A stretch of DNA of 18,314 bases. It comes from Bacteroidota bacterium. GTDB taxonomy: Bacteria; Bacteroidota; Bacteroidia; Bacteroidales; Rikenellaceae. The DNA is taken from contig JAEZPN010000009.1 in NCBI GenBank assembly GCA_023413645.1, forward strand, positions 1 to 18,314, read 5' to 3'. The position numbers and the translations under genes are program-made. Positions 1 through 6,839 of this stretch are shown one piece after another. Each line of letters starts with the position of its first letter. Position 1 is the first letter of the stretch. The notes below the pieces were generated by a model. The model had not been told where the DNA came from. It was given only the letters and a program-made list of their open reading frames with translations, and made no database searches.

Positions 1-1850
1 CCCGTAACTGCCACAACCTCGCCATTTGACTGCAACAACATAACGAGGCGCGCCTTATCGTCGGGACGGGCACGTGAGATAATCTTCAATGTGCGACCCT
101 TGAGCAACTCGCGAGCCTCCTCATCCGAAAGCGCCGCAAACTCAGGACCTGTGATAATCTGACCCTCCTCATCCGAGGTTATAAGGCCAATCTGGCGACC
201 AATCTCCTTGGCTGTACCTGGGGTATCACCCGTAACAATAATGACACGCACACCCGCAGAGTTCATACATGTATCGATAGCCTCGGCAACATCATCACGT
301 ATCGGGTCAGCAATGCCCACAATACCGAGGAATACAACCTCACCCGCAACACCATTCTCGATGCGCTGCATGGCAAAGCCAAGGGTACGCATAGCGCGCT
401 GCTGGTGCGACAAGAGCAACGCCTCATACTCCTCGCACGTGCGCTCACCAGCAAGGCGGTCACACATAGTCATAACAATCTCGGGAGCACCCTTAACATA
501 TCGCACAACAACGCCATCACGACTGACGGTCGTACTCATAGACTTGATCTCTGATGAGAATGGGACCTGCTCCACAACAGCATACTCATCGCGGTAGGTA
601 GCATACTCCACGCCTCTGTTATTCAACCACATAAGCAGCGCACCCTCGGTAGGATTACCGATAACCGTAAGCTGCCCCTCGTCATCGGTTGTGAGCTCCG
701 CGGTTGAGTTGGTTGCGATATTGCAGTATATGTCATCCATGAGCGCCTCATCGCCCGCATCGAACTCCATTACGGTCATGCGGTTCTTGGTAAGCGTACC
801 CGTCTTATCGGTGCAGATAACGGTTGCAGCGCCCATAGTCTCGCAGGCATGTAGCTTACGCACAAGACTGTTCTCCTTAAGCATACGGCGCATGCTGAGA
901 GCCAAGCTCACCGTGATACTCATAGGTAGACCCTCGGGCACAGCAACAACGATAAGCGTAACGGCAATCATCACCGAATTAAGAGCAAAAGCCATAAAGC
1001 CGACCCACGAGAAATCATCGCCAAAACCACCAGAGAGCCAGAAATAGAGCATGCGGCCCACGATGATAAATATGGCGATGACGAAGCTCGCCTTAGATAT
1101 CCACTTACCGAGCTGCTCAAGCTGCAAGTTGAGCGGAGTCTTGACGTCGCTACCCTCGCTTGCAAGGGCTACACCACGACCCTCCTCAGTGTTAACGCCC
1201 GTAGCAACGACACGCATAACGCCATTGCCCTCGATAATGGTAGAGCCACGCAACAAGAAGTTAGACTGGTAGGTAGCATCCCTATCGAAGTCGGCCTCGT
1301 CGACATATTTATTTGCGTAGGTCTCACCCGTGAAGTTCGATTCATCAACCCTCAACTGCTTGCCGTCGAGCAAGATACCATCGGCGGGAATCTCATCACC
1401 ACTCTCCAAGCGAACAATATCACCAACGACAACATCCTGCTTAGCAATCTGCATCAAGCGGGGTTGTGTGCCGCCCTCGGGGATACGCAACACCTTAATT
1501 GGGCGCGAGTCCTTGACCTTATTCAGAATCTCGAACTCCTTGTTTGCCTTGACCTCGAAGATGAAGCCTACGCCCGTAGCGAGCAAGAGTGCCACAAGCA
1601 CACCCATAGGTTCAAACATGAGTGACCACTTTCCGCCCTCAACCAATATTTCGTAGAGCGCGAGGCTCACGGCCAAGAGGAAAGCGACAAGAAGAACTAT
1701 GATGATGGGATCCTTAAACTTTTCGAGATAGGCCTTCCACATCGGTTCACGCTCGGGAGGTGGAATGATATTCGTCCCCTTACCAGAGAGAACCGTCTGC
1801 GAGTTATTTTTTAGACAGAGTCTTGAGTAGTTTACTTTCTGTTTTGACAT
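1..1850 (-). CDS. Calcium-translocating P-type ATPase, PMCA (P2B) type, C-terminal part outside the window
   Basis: Inner-membrane pump that couples ATP hydrolysis to cation export, probably Ca2+. Translation from the ATG at 1850-1848 gives 616 codons with no stop. Visible parts: two N-terminal membrane segments (about residues 48-69 and 80-100), the actuator loop with TGET at 174-177 (usual TGES), a second membrane pair (about 255-320) with the ion-site motif PEGLP at 305-309, and the phosphorylation motif DKTGTLT with the aspartate at 348. The nucleotide-binding domain follows. The frame leaves the window inside the hinge: the last residues read VAVTG, where the family continues DGxND. Complete members are roughly 850-900 residues, so about a third is missing. 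P2B assignment rests on the PEGLP context and overall order. Ca2+ specificity is inferred from the family. Confidence 0.93.
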   Translation of the reverse strand, partial: MSKQKVNYSRLCLKNNSQTVLSGKGTNIIPPPEREPMWKAYLEKFKDPIIIVLLVAFLLAVSLALYEILVEGGKWSLMFEPMGVLVALLLATGVGFIFEVKANKEFEILNKVKDSRPIKVLRIPEGGTQPRLMQIAKQDVVVGDIVRLESGDEIPADGILLDGKQLRVDESNFTGETYANKYVDEADFDRDATYQSNFLLRGSTIIEGNGVMRVVATGVNTEEGRGVALASEGSDVKTPLNLQLEQLGKWISKASFVIAIFIIVGRMLYFWLSGGFGDDFSWVGFMAFALNSVMIAVTLIVVAVPEGLPMSITVSLALSMRRMLKENSLVRKLHACETMGAATVICTDKTGTLTKNRMTVMEFDAGDEALMDDIYCNIATNSTAELTTDDEGQLTVIGNPTEGALLMWLNNRGVEYATYRDEYAVVEQVPFSSEIKSMSTTVSRDGVVVRYVKGAPEIVMTMCDRLAGERTCEEYEALLLSHQQRAMRTLGFAMQRIENGVAGEVVFLGIVGIADPIRDDVAEAIDTCMNSAGVRVIIVTGDTPGTAKEIGRQIGLITSDEEGQIITGPEFAALSDEEARELLKGRTLKIISRARPDDKARLVMLLQSNGEVVAVT

Positions 1851-1895
1851 CTTTTCACATTTTAAGATTAGGCTTTTGCACACGCCTAAACTACG

Positions 1896-1927
1896 CAAAG
1901 ATATGAAAATTATTGCGAATGTACAAC
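1896..1927 (-). promoter_or_regulatory. Bacteroidetes-type promoter for the calcium ATPase
   Basis: On the minus strand TATCTTTG (1903-1896) matches TAnnTTTG exactly, and GTTG (1927-1924) stands 20 bases upstream in the place of the -33 TTTG box (3 of 4). The predicted leader is about 40 nt and contains a short TTAGGC/GCCTAA inverted repeat (plus-strand positions about 1867-1889) of unknown meaning. Confidence 0.6.
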
Positions 1928-1934
1928 TATATTA

Positions 1935-1977
1935 AGAAAATATAGGGAGTATTCTGCTTTTATACCAGAACACTCCC
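1935..1977 (-). terminator. Intrinsic terminator of the C_GCAxxG_C_C gene
   Basis: Read on the minus strand, GGGAGTGTTCTG (1977-1966) pairs with CAGAATACTCCC (1956-1945): 12 bp with one G-U pair and a 9-nt loop, followed by a T-rich stretch (TATATTTTCTT). It lies 31 bases after the stop codon at 2009. Confidence 0.7.
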
Positions 1978-2008
1978 CCATTGTTTCACTTTTCAACTTT
2001 TCGCCGCG

Positions 2009-2479
2009 CTATTTCGCCGCTAAATGTTCCGCAACGATGCGTGCTGCACACGCCACATACTCCACACATGGGCGCTTCTTGTAGTACTCAGCAGTGCGCT
2101 CCGAAGGCATGGCCGTTTCGCTGCGCTCGACGATAGGTTCCAAACCCAATAAACGGCGGCAAACAATGTCGCCATTCTCGCGACGGAAGCTCTCGGCAAA
2201 TGCCTGAACCAGAGCATAGTTAGCCTGGCGCTGCGACATATTCTTTGGGTCCACCGAGGGCTCTATTGCACCCGCCACCATGGCCATACCGCTAACCGTT
2301 CCACAGACCTCGCGCATACGTCCCATGCCACCGCCAAAGGGTGCTGCAAGACGTGCCAACGTAGCGACATCCATATCCATAATATCATCGAAGGCCATCA
2401 CCACAGCCTGTGCGCAGTTATACCCCTCGCAGAAGTAGTTGCGAGCACGCTCAACGCGCTCCTCAATATTGATATTCAT
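2009..2479 (-). CDS. C_GCAxxG_C_C family protein (probable redox protein)
   Basis: A 156-residue soluble protein with no signal peptide. The cysteine pattern defines the family: C17-EGYN-C22-AQ near the N-terminus, a glycine-rich GGGMGR (49-54), C59-G60, C107, then C138 and C144 near the C-terminus. The family (TIGR01909-like) is thought to be redox active or metal binding because of the spaced cysteines; no reaction is firmly established, so none is assigned. Some relatives carry selenocysteine at one of these sites; here all six are ordinary cysteine codons. The gene has its own promoter and terminator, so it looks monocistronic, and it diverges from the HsdR_N gene. Family assignment is strong; function is open. 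Confidence 0.88.
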   Translation of the reverse strand: MNINIEERVERARNYFCEGYNCAQAVVMAFDDIMDMDVATLARLAAPFGGGMGRMREVCGTVSGMAMVAGAIEPSVDPKNMSQRQANYALVQAFAESFRRENGDIVCRRLLGLEPIVERSETAMPSERTAEYYKKRPCVEYVACAARIVAEHLAAK

Positions 2480-2505
2480 AGTCCTAATTCAAATTAAATT
2501 TTAGG

Positions 2506-2535
2506 CAAAGATAGGACAATTTTCGACAACACAAA
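2506..2535 (-). promoter_or_regulatory. Bacteroidetes-type promoter for the C_GCAxxG_C_C gene
   Basis: On the minus strand TATCTTTG (2513-2506) is an exact TAnnTTTG, with TTTG (2535-2532) 18 bases upstream. The start codon at 2479 lies 27 bases downstream of the -7 box. Confidence 0.65.
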
Positions 2536-2566
2536 CACCTCACCACCACATCAACCACAAATTGGG

Positions 2567-2598
2567 TTTGGACATTCGCGTTTTTTTGCTTACTTTTG
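2567..2598 (+). promoter_or_regulatory. Bacteroidetes-type promoter for the HsdR_N gene
   Basis: TTTG (2567-2570), 20 bases, then TACTTTTG (2591-2598): an exact fit to the -33 TTTG / -7 TAnnTTTG pattern. The ATG at 2630 is 31 bases downstream. This is the best-formed promoter in the window and is divergent to, but not overlapping, the one at 2506-2535. Confidence 0.75.
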
Positions 2599-2629
2599 CC
2601 TAAATAAGCACCCGACAACATCGAAAGAC

Positions 2630-3076
2630 ATGGAGTATCCCAAGCTAAACTATCCGCCCATACACCTTCGCGCGCGACGTGGCGAGTGTGGTCGCACGGA
2701 GGTCTTCGACCGCGTGCGTGGCAAGTGGCTTGTGCTCACACCTGAAGAGTGGGTGCGCAGACACGTTGTGGAGTTTATGCTGGCAAACTGCAACCTCCAA
2801 CCACAGCAGATTGTGGAGGAGTACCCCGTGTGTATTAACGGCATGGCACAGCGCGCCGACATCGTGGCAGTGGATAGTAGTGGCGAGCCCCACATAGTTG
2901 TAGAGTGCAAGGAGCCCAACATAAAGATTGATGGCGAGGTATTGGCGCAAGTAGTGCGCTACAACTCCATTTTGAAGTGCCGCTATGTGGTAATAACAAA
3001 CGGCATAGTGACCTACTGCTACGCTCACGACAATGAGGGTAACTACACTCCCATCAACAACTTCCCTCATATATAA
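2630..3076 (+). CDS. Stand-alone type I restriction HsdR N-terminal-like domain protein
   Basis: A 148-residue protein resembling the HsdR N-terminal nuclease fold (HSDR_N_2-like), with no helicase motor, methylase or specificity gene nearby. The PD-(D/E)xK catalytic set is visible: D77 (RADIVAVD), then E92-C-K94 (VVECKEP), followed by a region with Q106 in AQVVRYN, which is typical for the fold. No signal peptide or membrane segment. Such short proteins are common in Bacteroidales outside any restriction locus, so a housekeeping nucleic-acid role is as likely as defence; neither is shown. It has a strong promoter, and the start chosen is the first ATG after it. Fold assignment is fairly sure; activity is inferred from retained D/E/K residues. 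Confidence 0.82.
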   Translation: MEYPKLNYPPIHLRARRGECGRTEVFDRVRGKWLVLTPEEWVRRHVVEFMLANCNLQPQQIVEEYPVCINGMAQRADIVAVDSSGEPHIVVECKEPNIKIDGEVLAQVVRYNSILKCRYVVITNGIVTYCYAHDNEGNYTPINNFPHI

Positions 3077-3095
3077 TACCACATTCGACTGCAAG

Positions 3096-3129
3096 AATAG
3101 TCAAAGATGCTATAATTTTCGACTATTTT
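3096..3129 (+). terminator. Possible terminator or inverted repeat after the HsdR_N gene
   Basis: AATAGTC (3096-3102) pairs with GACTATT (3121-3127). AAA/TTT extends the stem inward past a bulged C, and a short T-run follows. The stem is AT-rich and the T-run is only four bases, so it may instead be a binding site for the next gene. Confidence 0.35.
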
Positions 3130-3163
3130 GGCATATTGCAATTCCGTAATTAATATTTTTTCG

Positions 3164-3171
3164 TAACTTTG
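3164..3171 (+). promoter_or_regulatory. -7 promoter element (TAACTTTG) before the HU-domain gene
   Basis: Exact TAnnTTTG match. No good TTTG box is found 18-22 bases upstream, so only the -7 half is claimed. The first codon (GTG at 3197) is 25 bases downstream, so the leader is very short. Confidence 0.5.
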
Positions 3172-3196
3172 CGCGATTATTTACTATACGTAACGC

Positions 3197-4003
3197 GTGG
3201 AGATTATAACTAACATAATCATAGAGTATCTCAAGTACAACAAACGACTCTGTGTACCTAAGCTGGGAACGTTCATCGTCAAGCAGTCGTCGGGAAGCAT
3301 CATCTTCTCAGACCTTATGCGTGGCGACGATGGCGTGTTGCGCTCGTTGCTCATGGCAAATGGCATGCGCGAGCTCGAGGCAAATGGCGCCATAGATCGC
3401 TTCGTGTTCGAGATACGTCACGCCATAACCGTTGACGGAGCAGTGAAAATTGAGGGCTTCGGTGAGTTCACAGCAAACGTGAACAACACAATAACCTTCA
3501 CCCCTCAGCCCCTAAAGCGAGTATTCGGAGGCAACATAAAGCCCCCCGTGGAGATAATACAGAAGCGCATACCTCCCAAGCAGGAGGCGCGACCTAAGCC
3601 CCAGGCTACACGCACGATAACCGCAAAGCGCAGCCAGGAGAGCACCGAGGAGGGACTAACACTCGGCAAGCCCGATGCCTATCTTCGTGGTCTTAAGTAC
3701 GACAGCAACAAGAACAAAAAGCGCGAGGAGTCGGGACATGGCAAGAGGGTGCATGGCGGAGTAAAGGGATGGATAATATTGTTACTGCTTTTGGTAATCG
3801 CCGGAGGTACTGCATACATTCTCTGGCCACACAATAAGAGCGTAACGACACCACCCCAGCAGAGCATCGAGGCAGTCGTAGAGTGCGACACAACACTCGT
3901 AGACTCGCTGCTTATCGACTCACTTAACATAGCAAACATGGCGGAGGGCACACTCCCCAATACTACAATAACTGCAACACCAACAGAGATTATCAACGAG
4001 TAA
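3197..4003 (+). CDS. HU-domain protein with single membrane anchor
   Basis: A 268-residue protein. Residues 1-110 resemble the HU/IHF-like domain of Bacteroidetes HU-SPOR (CCDC81-type) proteins: N-terminal helix, VPKLGTFIV (20-28), and the strand region VKIEGFGEFT (83-92). A basic, proline-rich linker follows (113-190), with a conserved-looking patch LGKPDAYLRGLKYD (156-169), then one membrane helix (191-210) and a polar C-terminal tail of 58 residues that should be periplasmic. The usual C-terminal SPOR domain is absent. The start is GTG; no ATG is available nearby and the first 20 residues are needed for the HU helix. The sigma-54 activator follows after 7 bases. DNA binding at the inner membrane is inferred from the architecture, not shown. 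Confidence 0.78.
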   Translation: MEIITNIIIEYLKYNKRLCVPKLGTFIVKQSSGSIIFSDLMRGDDGVLRSLLMANGMRELEANGAIDRFVFEIRHAITVDGAVKIEGFGEFTANVNNTITFTPQPLKRVFGGNIKPPVEIIQKRIPPKQEARPKPQATRTITAKRSQESTEEGLTLGKPDAYLRGLKYDSNKNKKREESGHGKRVHGGVKGWIILLLLLVIAGGTAYILWPHNKSVTTPPQQSIEAVVECDTTLVDSLLIDSLNIANMAEGTLPNTTITATPTEIINE

Positions 4004-4010
4004 AAAGTCT

Positions 4011-5246
4011 ATGCAGATGACAGCAAACGATCTACTCACGGTAAAGCAACGCTTCGGCATAATAGGCAACACCCCCGCGCTAAACACAGCGCTTGAGGTG
4101 GCAATGCGCGTGGCACCCACCGACCTCTCGGTATTGGTGACTGGAGAGAGTGGCGTGGGCAAGGAGTTCTTCCCACAGGTTATACACGCCTACTCGGCAC
4201 GTAAGCATAAGAAATACATCCCCGTAAACTGCGGCGCTATCCCCGAGGGCACCATAGACTCGGAGTTATTCGGTCACGAAAAGGGCTCATTTACAGGTGC
4301 TATAGAGAGCCGCAAGGGTTACTTCGAGGAGGCAGATGGTGGCACTATCTTCCTCGATGAGGTGGGCGAACTACCCATCTCAACACAGGTGCGCCTATTG
4401 CGAGTGTTGCAGACTGGCGAGTTTATGCGTGTCGGCTCAACAAGGGTGCTCAAGACGAACGTGCGCGTGGTGGCAGCGACAAACAACGACCTACTCAAGG
4501 CCATTGCCGATGGTCGCTTCCGCGAGGATTTATACTACCGTCTCAACACCGTGCCTATCACTGTACCACCCTTGCGTGAGCGCAGCGGCGACATATACCT
4601 CCTCTTCCGCAAGTTCGCAAGCGACGTGGCATTGCAGTACAACATGCCGCCCATCACTCTCGATGAGGGCGCACGCGCCATGCTCGAGGGTCACCATTGG
4701 CGTGGTAACATCCGCCAGCTTAAGAACGTGGCAGAGCAGATATCGGCTATCGAGCAGAGCCGCAACATAACCGCCGAGATACTTGGTCGCTACCTTCCCA
4801 ATGAGGGTTATTCGGTACGCACAATGGGCAATAGCAGCGACAACGGCAACTATGAGAGCATGAACTCCGAGCGCGAGTTGCTATACAAGATACTCTTCGA
4901 CATGCGCAGCGATATCAACGACCTCAAGCGCATGATGATGGAGGCAATGCGTGGAAATGTAACACCCAGCACACACGCAGAGCGCCACGACGACATGATG
5001 CTCACAGCACTCCCCGCACACCCCACCAGCGATCTAAGCTACGACTACGACGTTGTGGAGACAGAGGTAAACGAGGAGCCCACACACGAGCTTACAAAGG
5101 AGGATGTGCAGCGTGAGCAGATTATCCAGGCGTTGCAGAAGAATGGCTACCGCCGCAAGGATGCTGCACGCGAGCTCTTTATCTCGGAGCGCACACTATA
5201 CCGCCGCATGAAGGCGTTAGGAATTGACGACGACACAAAGCTTTAA
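4011..5246 (+). CDS. Sigma-54-dependent transcriptional activator without receiver domain
   Basis: A 411-residue NtrC-family bacterial enhancer-binding protein: AAA+ domain plus C-terminal Fis-type helix-turn-helix, and no N-terminal sensory or receiver domain (the AAA+ core begins by about residue 16). Motifs: Walker A GESGVGKE (45-52), sigma-54-contact loop GSFTGA (92-97, the common Ser variant of GAFTGA), Walker B IFLDE (113-117), GRFREDLYYRLN (168-179) with the arginine-finger region, and sensor II RGNIRQL (231-237), where the usual Pro of WPGN is Arg. Residues 262-360 form a long linker with a helical stretch (288-313). The HTH lies at 369-404. It should remodel RpoN polymerase. Lying between an HU-membrane protein and lptE suggests a role in envelope gene control; targets are unknown. 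A second in-frame ATG at 4017 is an alternative start. Confidence 0.9.
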   Translation: MQMTANDLLTVKQRFGIIGNTPALNTALEVAMRVAPTDLSVLVTGESGVGKEFFPQVIHAYSARKHKKYIPVNCGAIPEGTIDSELFGHEKGSFTGAIESRKGYFEEADGGTIFLDEVGELPISTQVRLLRVLQTGEFMRVGSTRVLKTNVRVVAATNNDLLKAIADGRFREDLYYRLNTVPITVPPLRERSGDIYLLFRKFASDVALQYNMPPITLDEGARAMLEGHHWRGNIRQLKNVAEQISAIEQSRNITAEILGRYLPNEGYSVRTMGNSSDNGNYESMNSERELLYKILFDMRSDINDLKRMMMEAMRGNVTPSTHAERHDDMMLTALPAHPTSDLSYDYDVVETEVNEEPTHELTKEDVQREQIIQALQKNGYRRKDAARELFISERTLYRRMKALGIDDDTKL

Positions 5247-5252
5247 GAGGCT

Positions 5253-5783
5253 ATGAAACGACTTATATCACTTTTTGTAATTGCAACAATAACAGCTATA
5301 TCGCTCTGTTTCACAAGCAGTTGCGGATACAAGGTTACATATAACCTTTCGGGAGGTTCTATTCCACCCGAGGCTAAGACATTCTCGGTGGCATACTTTC
5401 CAAACAACGCACCTATGGTTGCGCCAACGTTGAGTAACGTATTGACCGAGGGTTTGCGCGATAAGTTCTCACGCCAGACACGCCTACAGCAGGTTGAGGA
5501 GGGCGGCGACTTCGCATTCGAGGGCGAGATTACCAACTACACCTCTACAACAGCTTCGGTGTCGAGTGGCGACTACGCATTGCAGAACCGCCTTACTATA
5601 ACCGTGAAGGTAAACTTCCAGAATGCCGTGGATCAGACTACGTCGTTCAACGCTAAGACCTTCTCGTCGTATGCCGACTATGACGCCTCACAGCTCTTGG
5701 TCGATGTTCAGGATCAGCTCATCGAGGAGATTGTAGAGGACCTCGTAAACGATATCTACATGGCAGCTGCAGGCAACTGGTAA
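5253..5783 (+). CDS. lptE: LptE family lipoprotein (LPS assembly)
   Basis: A 176-residue lipoprotein. The N-terminal signal (1-23) ends in TSSC with the lipid-attached cysteine at 24, followed by the family's GYK. The rest fits the Bacteroidetes LptE family: the stretch VAYFPNNAPMVAPTLSNVL and later LTEGLRDKF with a conserved amphipathic helix near the C-terminus. LptE plugs the outer-membrane LptD barrel that inserts LPS. Only 6 bases separate it from the sigma-54 activator and 16 from the TPR gene, so it is co-transcribed. Family assignment comes from the recognisable N-terminal motif and gene order; partnership with LptD is established for the family. Confidence 0.85.
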   Translation: MKRLISLFVIATITAISLCFTSSCGYKVTYNLSGGSIPPEAKTFSVAYFPNNAPMVAPTLSNVLTEGLRDKFSRQTRLQQVEEGGDFAFEGEITNYTSTTASVSSGDYALQNRLTITVKVNFQNAVDQTTSFNAKTFSSYADYDASQLLVDVQDQLIEEIVEDLVNDIYMAAAGNW

Positions 5784-5799
5784 TTTAGGGCTTCAAAAC

Positions 5800-6264
5800 A
5801 TGGCAAATAACCATATTAACATAAGTGACATCGCAACAGTTGTGGAGCGCTACCCCTGGTGGAGCGCAGCACGTCTGCTCCTTGCGCGCCACGAGAGCGA
5901 CGAGAAACAGGATGATGCAACACGCCTAATAGCGATATTACACCCCACGGCACTTGCCCAAAGACGTAGCATCGACGCCTCGCGATTGACACACCTCTCA
6001 ACCGACGACCTCATCGACCGTTTCCTCAAACGCAGCGACTACCGCATTGTGGCAGAAGAGGGCACGGCAGATGACCTCGCAAAGGTGGAAATCGAGGAGG
6101 ATGACGACATGATTAGCGAAGATTTGGCAGAAATTTACAAAAATCAGGGGTTATATAGCGAAGCAATAGCGATATATCGCAAATTAAGTTTGCTAAATTC
6201 AGAAAAAAGTATTTACTTTGCGGGACTTATCGACGAAATTGAAGATAAGATGAATAGAAAATAA
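5800..6264 (+). CDS. Hypothetical protein with C-terminal TPR-like region
   Basis: A 154-residue soluble protein. The N-terminal half (to about 75) holds a YPWWSAARLLLARH motif seen in Bacteroidales hypotheticals at this locus. An acidic stretch EEDDDM (99-104) leads to one clear TPR-like helical hairpin (about 105-145: DLAEIYKNQG, EAIAIYRKLS, IYFAGLI). No signal peptide or catalytic motif. It sits between lptE and secG. TPR units usually bind partner proteins, so an adaptor role is plausible but unproven. The last ~150 bases of the gene are markedly more A/T-rich and use other codons than the first part; that segment also contains a promoter-like sequence for secG. Confidence 0.75.
   Translation: MANNHINISDIATVVERYPWWSAARLLLARHESDEKQDDATRLIAILHPTALAQRRSIDASRLTHLSTDDLIDRFLKRSDYRIVAEEGTADDLAKVEIEEDDDMISEDLAEIYKNQGLYSEAIAIYRKLSLLNSEKSIYFAGLIDEIEDKMNRK
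6189..6220 (+). promoter_or_regulatory. Candidate internal promoter for secG
   Basis: TTTG (6189-6192), 20 bases, TTACTTTG (6213-6220): one mismatch to TAnnTTTG, with ideal spacing. It lies inside the end of the TPR gene, 73 bases before the secG ATG, in an AT-rich patch. It would give secG expression independent of the upstream operon. Confidence 0.5.
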
Positions 6265-6293
6265 CGAAGAATAATTAAAATAAAATAACGACT

Positions 6294-6677
6294 ATGTTCA
6301 ATTTTTGCATTATTATGATTGTTATCGCAAGTATCCTCTTGATACTTGCAGTGTTGGTTCAGAGCCCCAAGAGCGGCATGGCTGCTAACTTCGGTGCTGC
6401 AAACCAGACTATGGGTGTTCGTCAGACTTCTGACTTCCTCGAGAAGTTTACATGGGCTATGATTGCCGCTGTTGTTATCTTCACACTCCTCTCAGTTGTT
6501 TTCGCTGGCAAGGGTAAGGAGGTAGCAGAGAGCGACAAGGTCAATGAGGACGATGTTAAGGCTGCTATGGAGCAGGCAGGTATCGTTGACCAGGCTACTG
6601 AGGAGATGGAGGAGTTCACTCCCGAGGCTGACGCTAACGTGACTGTTGAGGAGACTACAACTGAGACCGAGGAGTAA
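6294..6677 (+). CDS. secG: Preprotein translocase subunit SecG
   Basis: Small SecYEG-associated membrane subunit that helps protein export across the inner membrane. 127 residues: membrane helix 1 (about 3-22), cytoplasmic loop with the family signature VLVQSPKSGMAANFG (20-34), helix 2 (about 53-71), then an acidic tail (from about 76 to the end, rich in Glu, Asp and Thr) that is longer than in E. coli but common in Bacteroidetes. Codon choice (GCT, GTT) resembles that of the ribosomal protein genes downstream and differs from the preceding genes, which suggests high expression. It is last in the block that starts with the HU gene and is followed by a strong terminator. Confidence 0.93.
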   Translation: MFNFCIIMIVIASILLILAVLVQSPKSGMAANFGAANQTMGVRQTSDFLEKFTWAMIAAVVIFTLLSVVFAGKGKEVAESDKVNEDDVKAAMEQAGIVDQATEEMEEFTPEADANVTVEETTTETEE

Positions 6678-6698
6678 TCCTAACAATCGTACAATAAA

Positions 6699-6731
6699 AG
6701 AGCATCCACCTTTGGGTTGGGTGCTCTTTTT
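6699..6731 (+). terminator. Intrinsic terminator after secG
   Basis: AGAGCATCCACC (6699-6710) pairs with GGTTGGGTGCTCT (6715-6727) around a TTTG loop, with one G-U pair and one bulged T, followed by a T-run. It ends the HU to secG operon. Confidence 0.85.
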
Positions 6732-6749
6732 GTTTATACCCTACTTGCA

Positions 6750-6765
6750 TGGTGCACTATTTGCT
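6750..6765 (+). promoter_or_regulatory. Candidate sigma-54 (-24/-12) promoter before rubredoxin
   Basis: TGGTGCACTATTTGCT: the invariant GG (6751-6752) and GC (6763-6764) are separated by exactly 10 bases, and the downstream half TTTGCT fits TTGCW. The -24 half is only partly consensus (TGG then TG instead of CA). No TAnnTTTG box was found between the secG terminator and the rubredoxin ATG. Predicted start is near 6776, giving a leader of about 64 nt. Confidence 0.35.
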
Positions 6766-6839
6766 ACACATGCCTTGAACTGAGACCGCGCCAATATAAT
6801 ATATATAGGTGTGGCGACGAACCTTAAAATTTAGGCACC

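Noticed and set aside
1851..1895. Riboswitch or metal sensor in the calcium ATPase leader
   Set aside because: Only a 6-7 bp inverted repeat in about 40 nt; too small for a known class.
2009..2479. Selenoprotein version of the C_GCAxxG_C_C family
   Set aside because: All six family cysteines are ordinary Cys codons and there is no in-frame TGA.
2630..3076. Restriction-modification locus
   Set aside because: No methylase, specificity subunit or helicase motor in the window; only the solitary N-terminal domain is present.
2645..3094. 149-residue minus-strand open frame
   Set aside because: Exact antisense of the HsdR_N gene, which has the promoter and catalytic motif.
3129..3140. TGGCATATTGCA as a sigma-54 promoter for the HU gene
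   Set aside because: Only 6 bases separate GG and GC; RpoN promoters need 10.
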